Shown: positions 35,192 to 43,367 of the stretch, piece by piece
Position numbering within the stretch: the stretch's first letter is position 1
How the letters are laid out: the number at the start of each line of letters is the position of its first letter
From: Bacillota bacterium
GTDB taxonomy: Bacteria > Bacillota > Clostridia > Acetivibrionales > DSM-2933
Assembly: GCA_023430975.1 (NCBI GenBank)
Contig: JAEYYB010000142.1
Coordinates: forward strand, 1 to 64,000
DNA length: 64,000 bases
Direction of reading: 5' to 3'
Made by a program: the position numbers and the translations under genes
Notes under the pieces: model-generated
Told to the model about the DNA's origin: nothing
What the model saw: the letters and a program-made list of their open reading frames with translations, nothing else
Database searches by the model: none

Positions 35192-37813
35192 ATGAAAGAT
35201 AGGATTTTAATGGTTTTCCTGCTTTTTTCTTTATCAGTCACATTTCTATTTCTTCCAGAATATTCAGCTGTTGCCGACACCAAGGATATATGGTTAAAGG
35301 TTGAATCAAGCAACAATCACAGTTTGGCTATCAGGTCGGATGGAAGCCTTTGGGCTTGGGGCAACAATACCTTCGGACAACTTGGTGATGGAACAAAATC
35401 ACTAAAAAGCAGCCCTGTTAAAATCATGGACAATGTATCTTCAGCTTCGGCAGGTTATAATTACAGCTTGGTGATCAAAACAGATGGAAGTGTTTGGGCT
35501 TGGGGTAACAATTCTTATGGGCAGCTTGGTGACGGAACAACAATAGATAAAATAACTCCTTCTAAAATAATGGATAATGTCTCTTATATTTCAGCTGGTT
35601 ATGATCACAGTCTGGCTATAAAGACAGACGGAAGCGTTTGGGCTTGGGGCAACAATGCTTATGGACAGCTTGGCGATAGGTCAACAGCATATAAAACCGA
35701 GCCTGTATGGATTATGGATGATGTGTCTTCAATCTCTGCAGGTAACAGTTTTAGTTTAGCTATTAAGACCGATGGCAGTATGTGGGCTTGGGGCAATAAT
35801 GAGTATGGTCAGCTTGGTGATGGGACAATAACCGATAAAAAAAGGCCTGTTAAAATCACGGACAATGTACTGTCAGTTTATGCCGGCTGCAATCACAGTC
35901 TATTCATCAAGACTGATGGAAGCCTCTGGGCATGTGGATGGAATTATGACGGTCAACTTGGTGACAGGACAACAGAAGATAAAACAACTCCCGTCAAAAT
36001 TATGGATGATGTAAAATCAGTGGCCGGAGGCTTTGCCCACAGTTTGGCTATCAAGCAGGATGGAACTTTGTGGGCTTGGGGTGATAATTCCAGCGGGCAG
36101 CTTGGTGATGGAACAAGAAGAAATAGAACGCGGCCTGTCAAAATTATGGATAACGCTTATTCAATCACTGCAGGTTATGCTCACAGCTTAGCTGTTAAAT
36201 CGGATGGAAGCCTTTTTACCTGGGGTGATAATTCCGAGGCACAGCTTGGTAATGGTACAATATCATGCAAGTTCACTCCAACCAAGATAATGGATAAAGC
36301 ATATTCTGCTGCTGCAGGAAGTATGCATAGCCTCGCAATAAAGTGGGACGGAAGTCTGTGGGCTTGGGGTGCCAATAATAGCGGACAGCTTGGTGACGAT
36401 TCTGAAGCAAGTCAAACAATACCTGTAAAGGTTATGGATAATACATCTTTTGTAACTGCCGGCAAAAGCCACAGTCTAGCTATCAAGGCGGACGGCAGTC
36501 TATGGGCTTGGGGTGATAATAACAATTATCAGCTTGGCGATGGAACATCAATAGATAAATCAGTACCTGTAATGATTATGAATAATGTTTCATCAGTCAC
36601 TGCAGGGGATAGCCACAGTCTGGCCGTCAAGCGGGACGGAACGCTGTGGGCATGGGGTTCCGGGTCTCAAGGCAAGCTTGGAAATGGAACAATGTCATAT
36701 GAAAAAGAACCGGTTAAAATCATGAACCATGTGTCTTCAGCAACTGCAGGCTATATTCACAGCCTCGCGATAAAAGAAGATGGCAGTTTGTGGGCTTGGG
36801 GCGACAACTCCAGCGGCCAGCTTGGTGATGGATCTACAACAGATAAAGCGATGCCTGTCTGGATCATGGATGATGTAACATCAGTCTCTGCAGGCTATGA
36901 TCATAGTCTGGCTATAAAGTCAGATGGCAGTTTGTGGGCTTGGGGTGATAACTCCACCGGCCAGCTGTGTAACGGAACAACAATCAATAAATTGACCCCA
37001 TATAAGATTATGGATAATGTAACTTCAGCCTTTGCAGGTTATGGTTACAGCTTATTTATCAAAAAAGACAGAAGCCTCTGGGCCTGTGGGTGCAATCTCG
37101 ACGGACAGATTGGTGATGGGACAAAAAAAGATAAAACAACACCTGTCAAAATAATGGATAATGTATCATCAGTTTTTGCAAACAGAAGTCACAGCATAGC
37201 CATAAAAGCTGATGGAAGTCTGTGGGCATGGGGCAGTAATGCAGACGGTCAGCTTGGTGACGGAACTGCATGGAAAGAAACCCCCTCTGCAATTAATTTT
37301 GAAGCAACTTATTCACACATAGCTACCCCATATAAGGAAGCCCCCACCACTTACTCAATAACCGGTTTTATATCCTCTGAATTTAATATTTTTCACACTG
37401 GATTACCATTAAAAGAAAACTTCATGGTTGAAATTGCAGAAACTAATTTGAGTGCTGTTACCAGCGTTGATGGCTATTTCAAAATATCCAATGTCCCTGC
37501 TAATCCTAACGGTTATAAAATAAGAATCAGCAAACCTGGATTTTTATGCAGAGACATAAAAAATGTAAAAGTTGAAAGTTCAGATGTAAATATATCATCC
37601 GTTAACTCACCGGTTATACTTTGGGGCGGTGATGTTAATGGCGATAATTCAATCAACATGGCTGACATTGTAAATATAGTAAAAGAGTTCAATACAACTT
37701 TGACCAGCACGATATTCAAGCATGAATATGATTTTAATAAAGATAACATAATAAATACATATGATGTTGTAATTATGGCAAGGCATTTCAACCAAACTAT
37801 TGAAGATTATTAA
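35192..37813 (+). CDS. Secreted RCC1-repeat protein with C-terminal dockerin
   Basis: A signal peptide (1-29) is followed by 14 RCC1 repeats of about 51 residues (about 33-700), each with a [HY]-S-L-x-[IV]-K-x-D-G-S-L-W-A-W-G-x-N core and a GQLGDG turn. Fourteen blades fit two seven-bladed propellers. Residues ~712-800 look like a carboxypeptidase-regulatory-type beta domain (SITGFISSEFNI, SVDGYFKISNVPANPNGYK). The C-terminus is a type I dockerin with two Ca-loops, GDVNGDNSINMAD and DFNKDNIINTYDV. The protein should attach to a cellulosome scaffold; the propellers probably bind a ligand. GGGAGGG precedes the ATG. Confidence 0.93.
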   Translation: MKDRILMVFLLFSLSVTFLFLPEYSAVADTKDIWLKVESSNNHSLAIRSDGSLWAWGNNTFGQLGDGTKSLKSSPVKIMDNVSSASAGYNYSLVIKTDGSVWAWGNNSYGQLGDGTTIDKITPSKIMDNVSYISAGYDHSLAIKTDGSVWAWGNNAYGQLGDRSTAYKTEPVWIMDDVSSISAGNSFSLAIKTDGSMWAWGNNEYGQLGDGTITDKKRPVKITDNVLSVYAGCNHSLFIKTDGSLWACGWNYDGQLGDRTTEDKTTPVKIMDDVKSVAGGFAHSLAIKQDGTLWAWGDNSSGQLGDGTRRNRTRPVKIMDNAYSITAGYAHSLAVKSDGSLFTWGDNSEAQLGNGTISCKFTPTKIMDKAYSAAAGSMHSLAIKWDGSLWAWGANNSGQLGDDSEASQTIPVKVMDNTSFVTAGKSHSLAIKADGSLWAWGDNNNYQLGDGTSIDKSVPVMIMNNVSSVTAGDSHSLAVKRDGTLWAWGSGSQGKLGNGTMSYEKEPVKIMNHVSSATAGYIHSLAIKEDGSLWAWGDNSSGQLGDGSTTDKAMPVWIMDDVTSVSAGYDHSLAIKSDGSLWAWGDNSTGQLCNGTTINKLTPYKIMDNVTSAFAGYGYSLFIKKDRSLWACGCNLDGQIGDGTKKDKTTPVKIMDNVSSVFANRSHSIAIKADGSLWAWGSNADGQLGDGTAWKETPSAINFEATYSHIATPYKEAPTTYSITGFISSEFNIFHTGLPLKENFMVEIAETNLSAVTSVDGYFKISNVPANPNGYKIRISKPGFLCRDIKNVKVESSDVNISSVNSPVILWGGDVNGDNSINMADIVNIVKEFNTTLTSTIFKHEYDFNKDNIINTYDVVIMARHFNQTIEDY

Positions 37814-37970
37814 GGCATGAATGAAATATTTATTATATATGAAAAGTGAATAATCTTTTACATTTGTCTATCGCAAATCCCGTAAAAGCGTTCGTTATTT
37901 GCTCTGACAAATGTAAGATTATTAACACTTTTCATATAGTCATGATCAAAAAATAACTTCTGCTATAGAT
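37811..37970. repeat. R3 palindrome (copy 2) inside R1-like ends
   Basis: ATATGAAAAGTG... (37837) to ...CACTTTTCATAT (37937) is a 101-bp palindrome of family R3, related to bases 1-90. Its flanks are AAGGCATGAATGAAA (37812-37826) and TCATGATCAAAAAATAACTT (37939-37958), which are the two ends of family R1. This suggests an R3 element inserted into an R1 copy, as R2 did at 62 kb. Confidence 0.65.
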
Positions 37971-37988
37971 TTTTAATCATACCATAAC

Positions 37989-38029
37989 AAAGATAACGGA
38001 CTGCCAATTGTTTACAGTCCGTTATCTTT
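37989..38029. terminator. Bidirectional terminator between convergent genes
   Basis: AAAGATAACGGACTG (37989-38003) is perfectly inverted as CAGTCCGTTATCTTT (38015-38029). The 15-bp stem sits between the RCC1-dockerin gene and the opposing gene that ends at 38047. Confidence 0.8.
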
Positions 38030-38046
38030 ACTTCACATAAGGCTTA

Positions 38047-39084
38047 TTATATAGCCAGGTCTATGTGTTGGACTGTGCCTACACTATTATCCTCTTTAAC
38101 AAATATTCCTGTTTTTTTAATCTGGCCGTTGGAGGTACCTGCAGAATTTTTCAAATCATATTGCGTAGAGATGTTGCCCAGGTATATAGCCCCAACTCCT
38201 TTTTCGCCCAGAGCAAAAAGCACATCATTCCCATTATCATCCTTCGTCCAGATTCTAAGTTTATCAAATATAGGATCATTCTCATCAATCCAGCCGTTAT
38301 TATCTTCATCATACTTTGAAAGGTCCTTAAAACCATCGCCGCTCTTAGTGCCGAATAGCTCACTGCCATTATTTATAGTTCCGTCATTATTTATATCAAG
38401 AGCTAAAAAACCGCTTCCCTTAGTCAAAAATGAAATTTGATCAGATTTTCCATCAGAATCGATATCAAAGCTGAACTTACGGTCTGTCAAATCAGGTGAT
38501 GTACCAGCATAGTTTATAACTAGGGGATCAACCATTCGTACACCTGAACTTACCACAAGGCTCCTGCTTTGTGAAAATTCTCTGCTCATGGATAATGAGA
38601 CTTGGAAGTTAATTTCTTTTCCATCTGAAGTTTTAATTGTTCCACTGGACTTAAACTCCATTTTTTCCTGCTCTGAATAAGTTTCATTGAGCCTATACTC
38701 CATTCCCAGACCTGGGTTTCTCATGATAGAAATATTAGGCAGAGGATTAGTATTTTCTTTGAAATTGGGTATTTTGAATTTGATCCTTTTACCTGTAAGT
38801 ATTTCAAGCATTTTCTCTACCAGTTGAATTTTTTGCTTGTCCTTTTCGCTTAAAATAGAAGAAAAATCATCATCTACATTCGTCTGCCCATTAGTCCCAA
38901 TTATAGAAGCATCCGTGCCTTCTTTGGATATTTCAACAGTAATTCCCGATAAATCCTTTAATAAATTTTGTGGATTTGCGGTATTTTTAGCACTGCTTGA
39001 AATGTTTAAAGTTTCTTCTTTTGTATATGACTGTACAACAGTATGTGTACTGGACATGGAAATACTTGAATTTCCTATTTTCAT
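38047..39084 (-). CDS. Protein with EF-hand-like Ca loops, unknown function (345 aa)
   Basis: The protein begins MKIGNSSISMSSTHTVVQSYTKEE, without an obvious signal peptide. Its C-terminal half has several calcium-loop-like segments: FDIDSDGKSDQISF, ALDINNDGTINNGSELFG, YDEDNNGWIDENDPIF and WTKDDNGNDVLFAL. Similar proteins with an N-terminal beta region and SELFG-type Ca repeats occur in clostridia and proteobacteria without known role. GGAGGCG before 39084 decides the start; the longer frame has no ribosome site. A partially related layout exists in RTX/VCBS-type proteins, but no such repeats are seen. Confidence 0.8.
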   Translation of the reverse strand: MKIGNSSISMSSTHTVVQSYTKEETLNISSSAKNTANPQNLLKDLSGITVEISKEGTDASIIGTNGQTNVDDDFSSILSEKDKQKIQLVEKMLEILTGKRIKFKIPNFKENTNPLPNISIMRNPGLGMEYRLNETYSEQEKMEFKSSGTIKTSDGKEINFQVSLSMSREFSQSRSLVVSSGVRMVDPLVINYAGTSPDLTDRKFSFDIDSDGKSDQISFLTKGSGFLALDINNDGTINNGSELFGTKSGDGFKDLSKYDEDNNGWIDENDPIFDKLRIWTKDDNGNDVLFALGEKGVGAIYLGNISTQYDLKNSAGTSNGQIKKTGIFVKEDNSVGTVQHIDLAI

Positions 39085-39459
39085 AATATATCGCCTCCAT
39101 GCAACCTTGGCATTGTCGTAAGAAATCATAGTGTATACACTAAAATCTCATAGACGCCAATAAAACTCCAGGCAAGCCCAAATCCATGATCTCGCCATAT
39201 TAATAAACCTATTCCTTTAAGTTATCCTTGGTAGAAGAATTTTCGACAATAGCATGTATAAAGAAGTTCCTGCTACAATGAGTGATGCAAGATGTGTTTT
39301 AAGTTGTCAATCTCTTTACATATAGTATATCGGTATAATATGGATAAAGCTTTAGATACAGTTCCCATAGATCGATTCAAATTGTAATATATTAGCGTAA
39401 ATGATAAAATTGATATATAAACGCTGAACTAAAGTAGCATACAGACAGGAGGTATATTA
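39085..39459. other. Gene-free stretch between divergent genes
   Basis: This 375-base interval holds the start regions of two divergent genes. No palindromic repeat or RNA gene was recognised. TATAAT at about 39332-39337 could be a -10 for the 39460 gene, but no well-placed -35 was found. Confidence 0.35.
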
Positions 39460-40314
39460 GTGAATAAATTTCTTAACAAAAAAAGCTTATATGTATTAGC
39501 AGCGGTTGCTTTAATAGTTACTGCCAGTGTAAACTTTTTTAAAAGCTCCCCTATATCACCTGCCTCAGGTAATATAAACAATAAGGCTATGGATTACTAC
39601 CGCTCCTTATTAGAGAGCAACCATTTAACATTTGAGGAAGAGCCGGTAAAGAGGCTTGAGAATTTAACTCCTGCTAGCAAATGGAAACTTGAAAAGGGAT
39701 TTGACATTAACAACGTCATAAAGGATAAAAAAATAAGATTAGAGATATATAATACAATATCGGATAATTTACCTACAGCTTCACATGAAGCTACGCCTTC
39801 TGTAATAGAAATCGAAAATATGGCTGAGCTTAATGGCTTTATTGTGGATGGAAAAGATACTTTTAATATAGGTCTTTTAGGTTTTACAGATGCCCACAAC
39901 ATAAACGTCTTAGAAAAAGATGTAAATTATGATGGTACAAATGAAATAATAATAACTTCAGGCTTGATTCATCCTACCAATAAAATCATTGGATTTAACC
40001 ATGAGGCAAAGAAGTGGGAAATATGGTTACAAACCGGAAATATAGACTATGTGGACTTTGAAAATAAAGGGGTGAAAACTCCTACAACAGTCGGAAGAGG
40101 ATCAATTGCACCTTTAGTCAATATCCATATATGGAATAAAAATCACTTCGACACAATAAATGTAGCTCAAATGCTAGGATATAAGCGAATGCAGCTTTTA
40201 AAAAAGGATACCAAAGTTTATTTCTGTCCAGACATGATTACTTCAAACGAAGAAAGAAAAGCTTATGAGCTGAAAGATGGCATGATTAAGGAAGCTCAAG
40301 ACTACAAATCATAA
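39460..40314 (+). CDS. Exported hypothetical protein (284 aa)
   Basis: A GTG start follows AGGAGG. A hydrophobic segment (about 10-28) is a probable signal anchor. The remainder is soluble, with EEPVKRLENLTPASKWKLEK, then VLEKDVNYDGTNEIIITSG, which reads like an FG-GAP/VCBS-type strand pair (D-x-N-Y-D-G-x-x-E-I-I). No family was assigned and no active-site motif was seen. It is transcribed alone, ahead of the TetR gene. Confidence 0.65.
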   Translation: MNKFLNKKSLYVLAAVALIVTASVNFFKSSPISPASGNINNKAMDYYRSLLESNHLTFEEEPVKRLENLTPASKWKLEKGFDINNVIKDKKIRLEIYNTISDNLPTASHEATPSVIEIENMAELNGFIVDGKDTFNIGLLGFTDAHNINVLEKDVNYDGTNEIIITSGLIHPTNKIIGFNHEAKKWEIWLQTGNIDYVDFENKGVKTPTTVGRGSIAPLVNIHIWNKNHFDTINVAQMLGYKRMQLLKKDTKVYFCPDMITSNEERKAYELKDGMIKEAQDYKS

Positions 40315-40333
40315 ATTAATCCGAATACCTCCA

Positions 40334-40389
40334 TTGACTTATGTCGATAAGTAACTGTATAATATAATTATACTGACTGACGTCAGTCA
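40334..40389 (+). promoter_or_regulatory. Promoter and operator of the second TetR gene
   Basis: TTGACT (40334-40339) and TATAAT (40358-40363) are 18 bases apart. The 16-bp perfect palindrome TGACTGACGTCAGTCA (40374-40389) lies over the likely transcription start, a typical TetR autorepressor site. The ATG follows at 40411. Confidence 0.75.
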
Positions 40390-40410
40390 TATATTGTGAG
40401 GTGTTAAAAT

Positions 40411-41055
40411 ATGGCTCGTATTGTTAAGGATCCTGAAGAAAGAAGGATAGAATTAATTAATGCTGCCGAGTGTCTTTTTATAGAGAAGGGGTTTGATCAA
40501 ACTCTGATAAGTGATATTGTAAAAAGGCTTGGAGTAGCTCAAGGGACATTCTACTATTATTTTAAGTCCAAGGATGAAATTTTAAATGCAATTCTCGAGA
40601 TTAAATGGGAACAGCTTACTGAGCAAATAAGTAAAATTTTAGATACTGTTACAGGACCACTTCAGAAACTTCAAACATTATTCGAAATGCTCTTCAATTC
40701 TGAAAATGATATGATCGAAGCCTCAAGTTTTAAAATGATTGAGGATAAAACTATTCTTAAAAGGTTTCATCAGCAGTTTGATGAAGCAAGAATTAAGAAG
40801 CTCAAACCCCTGATTCTTTCTATAGTCAATGAAGGCATAAAGGAGAAAATATTTAAAGATATAAGATATGTGGATGAGGTAGTTGAGATTATATTCTTTG
40901 GAATAAATATGTTTATTCATGTGTACCATCCTCAATTTAGTGATTATAACATATATGCGAGCAAGATGGCTGGACTTGAGGAAACTATGGAAATTGTTCT
41001 GGGATTGGATAAGGGAAGTTTTTGTTTTACAAAACCAAAGGGGGAGAATAAATGA
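40411..41055 (+). CDS. TetR family transcriptional regulator
   Basis: The 214-residue protein has a TetR HTH at about residues 12-56 (LINAAECLFIEKGF ... ISDIVKRLGVAQGTFYYYF). The C-terminal domain is the larger helical type seen in regulators of transport and redox genes. GAGGTG precedes the ATG. Its TGA overlaps the ATG of the next gene, so they are co-translated; that gene is now broken, leaving the repressor without an obvious target besides itself. Confidence 0.9.
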   Translation: MARIVKDPEERRIELINAAECLFIEKGFDQTLISDIVKRLGVAQGTFYYYFKSKDEILNAILEIKWEQLTEQISKILDTVTGPLQKLQTLFEMLFNSENDMIEASSFKMIEDKTILKRFHQQFDEARIKKLKPLILSIVNEGIKEKIFKDIRYVDEVVEIIFFGINMFIHVYHPQFSDYNIYASKMAGLEETMEIVLGLDKGSFCFTKPKGENK

Positions 41056-41563
41056 AGAGGCAAGGTATTCGAAAAACTATAATACTCGTATCATTCTTGT
41101 TATTTCCAATTACCATCCATTTTTTGTCTCCTTATTTAATAATTGATGGAGGAGTAAAAGGGTACAGAAGGTAGATCCTCTTTACATGACTGAAACAGGT
41201 ATTTCTGTAGATGCCCCTATTAAGTATGTGACTTATTTCTCAGTTATCACCATATTTTTAATTCTTTCACTTACAATTGGCAAAAGGGGAACCTGTCACT
41301 CAATATGCTGGATGTCACCTTTTATGGTATTAGGAAGAAAGCTAGGCAGACTCCTAAGACTCCCGTCTCTCCACCTTGAAGTTGATAGGGGTAAATGCAC
41401 TAATTGCAAAGTTTGCGAATCCAAGTGCCCTATGAGTATCGAAGTCAATGCACTGGTGCAAAAAGGTAATATGACTCACAATGAATGTATATTATGCGGA
41501 GAATGTGTAGATAATTGCCCCAAAAAGATAATCAAATATGAGTTTGGGAGTATGAGACCTTAA
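41052..41563 (+). pseudogene. Deleted polyferredoxin-like (NapH-type) membrane protein
   Basis: The first 36 codons (MKRQGIRKTIILVSFLLFPI ... SPYLIIDGG) match the start of clostridial 4Fe-4S membrane proteins. The frame then ends at a TAG at 41172. The C-terminal part continues in a different frame from 41171 (VDPLYMTETGIS, then HSICWMSPFM) and ends with two ferredoxin clusters, CTNCKVCESKCP and CILCGECVDNCP. About 80 residues including the usual C-x3-CP membrane segment are missing. The two parts overlap at the junction, so a deletion with frame change explains it. Confidence 0.8.
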
Positions 41564-41668
41564 TTTCAAACATGATGCTTTAAAACAATTTATAATTTAC
41601 AAATTCGTTACACCATGTTTAATACTATGTTATACAAGCATATTATAATGTTGCTATGAATCAAGGAA

Positions 41669-41716
41669 AATGTTTTGCAATAATTAAAAATGTAGCATAA
41701 TTATTGCAAAACATAT
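41669..41716 (+). repeat. Palindromic repeat family R4 (copy c)
   Basis: AATGTTTTGCAATAATTA (41669-41686) is inverted as TAATTATTGCAAAACATAT (41698-41716). The element ends 26 bases before the DUF1287 gene and aligns with copy a over about 45 bases, including TTTGCAATAATTAAAA and ATTATTGCAAAACATAT. Confidence 0.65.
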
Positions 41717-41741
41717 AGCTGATTGATACGGGGGGTAATCT

Positions 41742-42491
41742 ATGAGAATAGCAACATTATTTGTACTGTGTATAGTATCCTTTTCATTTGTCCAAGGATG
41801 TAATGAATATAAAAATTTATCACCGGAAATTAGTCCAATAAAATCCGGTCAAATAGAGTCAGAATTTACACCCAAACCGTCGATAACAAACATATCATCT
41901 TACACACCTATACCTACGCCGCTTAACATTCCTAAGATAGAATGCCCTAATGATAAAGATGGCGATGGTATAAATGATTTGGATGATATAGTGGAAGGTG
42001 CAAGGAAAGATGCTGCAAACAAGCCTGTCTATAGAAGTGAATATTATAGCGGAGGCTATCCCCCCGATAGCGAGGGCGTTTGCACTGATGTAATATGGCG
42101 GGCTTTTAGGAATGCAGGCTATGAATTAAAGGACATGGTTGATAAGGATATAAAATCTAACAAAAGTCAATATCCCGCTGTTGAAGGAAAGCCCGATCCC
42201 AATATTGACTTCAGAAGAGTTCGGAACTTAAGGGTATTTTTCACGAAGTATGCCAAAAAGCTTACAACAGAAATTAAACCCAATGACATTAAGAGCTTGC
42301 AGGAATGGCAGGGCGGAGATATAGTTACGTTTTCCAGTCCTGAACATATTGCAATAGTTTCGGATAAGAGAAATCCCGATGGGATACCCTATCTGATTCA
42401 TAATGCCGGGCCTTATACAATGGAAGTTGATAACCTGATGACATGGATATCGGGAATTTCAGGACATTTCAGGTTTCCAAATGTCAGATAG
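41742..42491 (+). CDS. DUF1287 family lipoprotein with Ca-binding-like segment (copy 2)
   Basis: The signal ends in a lipobox (SFVQGCNE, Cys 20), so it is probably a lipoprotein, unlike its paralogue at 34254. After a Thr/Pro-rich linker the segment NDKDGDGINDLDDIVEG resembles a thrombospondin type 3 Ca loop. The DUF1287 domain has GVCTDVIWRAFRNAGY, DPNIDFRRVRNL, GDIVTF, HIAIVS, LIHNAG and GHFRF, an NlpC/P60-like set. Its 3' end overlaps the truncated phoR stump by eight bases, suggesting it arrived with or caused that truncation. GGGGGG lies upstream of the start. Confidence 0.85.
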   Translation: MRIATLFVLCIVSFSFVQGCNEYKNLSPEISPIKSGQIESEFTPKPSITNISSYTPIPTPLNIPKIECPNDKDGDGINDLDDIVEGARKDAANKPVYRSEYYSGGYPPDSEGVCTDVIWRAFRNAGYELKDMVDKDIKSNKSQYPAVEGKPDPNIDFRRVRNLRVFFTKYAKKLTTEIKPNDIKSLQEWQGGDIVTFSSPEHIAIVSDKRNPDGIPYLIHNAGPYTMEVDNLMTWISGISGHFRFPNVR

Positions 42492-42597
42492 GGACATCCT
42501 TATAATATTTCTGTGAAATCTCCGATGTCATCAACCCTGTTATAAAGACTCCTATGACTGTTAGAATCAAGTAGTATAGAAATATTTTTTTCTTCAT
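42484..42597 (-). pseudogene. phoR: Truncated phoR sensor kinase (37-codon stump)
   Basis: Immediately after the phoB stop (TAA ATG), an ATG opens MKKKIFLYYLILTVIGVFIT, a lysine-tailed first membrane helix followed by SEISQKYYKDVPI and a TGA. In clostridia a phoR kinase normally begins here with just this kind of N-terminus. Nothing of HAMP, HisKA or HATPase follows; the DUF1287 gene lies there on the other strand. I infer that the kinase gene was cut by a deletion or insertion. Confidence 0.65.
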
Positions 42598-43308
42598 TTA
42601 TTGATTTGCTCCTTTATCGCTGAATCTATACCCAATACCTCGTATAGTCTCGATAAAAACAGGATTGCTATCATCATCTTCAAGCTTTTGCCTCAGATAT
42701 CTTATATGCACATCAACAGTTCTTGTCTCTCCATAGTAGTCATACCCCCAAACCTTTTCAAGCAGCATGTCTCTAGAAAGCACTTTACCCTTATTCATAA
42801 CTAATAACTTCAATAATTCAAATTCCTTAAAAGGTAATTCTACAATTTTGTCGTCCTTTATTACTTCTCTCCTGGAACAATCGATCGTTATACTTCCATA
42901 GCTTAAAACATCGATATCACTCTGATTTGACAGGCTTACCCTTCTGAAGACTGCTTTTACCCGTGCTACCAGTTCCCTTACACTGAAAGGTTTGGTCATA
43001 TAGTCATCAGCCCCGAGTTCAAGACCCAAAACCTTGTCAAATTCATCGCTTTTCGCAGTGAGCATTATCACCGGCACTGTTTTAGTTAGAACGCCCTGCC
43101 TTAGCTGCCTGCAAACATCAAACCCATCAATACCCGGCAGCATGACATCAAGTAAAAAAATATCCGGAACAATAGCTTTACATTCTTCAAGAAGCTTCTC
43201 TCCCGTATCAAAGGTTTTTACCTTGTAGCCATTAGCTTCCAGGTTGTACTTTATAAGTTGTTGAATATTTTCCTCATCTTCAACTGCAAAAACTAATCCT
43301 TTTGACAT
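42598..43308 (-). CDS. phoB: PhoB/PhoP-type phosphate response regulator
   Basis: The receiver domain has VEDEEN (acidic pair), DIFLLDVMLPGIDG (phospho-Asp) and KPFSVRE (Lys). The C-terminal OmpR-type winged helix has LPFKEFELLKLLVMNKG, VWGYDYYGETRTVDVHIR and IRGIGYRF. It should bind the Pho boxes upstream of pstS. The start MSKGLVFAVEDE at 43308 was preferred to a GTG start 57 bases upstream because the latter adds a tail foreign to the family. It is the last intact gene of the pst operon; its kinase is truncated. Confidence 0.9.
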   Translation of the reverse strand: MSKGLVFAVEDEENIQQLIKYNLEANGYKVKTFDTGEKLLEECKAIVPDIFLLDVMLPGIDGFDVCRQLRQGVLTKTVPVIMLTAKSDEFDKVLGLELGADDYMTKPFSVRELVARVKAVFRRVSLSNQSDIDVLSYGSITIDCSRREVIKDDKIVELPFKEFELLKLLVMNKGKVLSRDMLLEKVWGYDYYGETRTVDVHIRYLRQKLEDDDSNPVFIETIRGIGYRFSDKGANQ

Positions 43309-43367
43309 AAATCTATCTGCTCCCCATTTCTGAATTAAAGGTGTTAAGAATCTTACATCTATCACTT

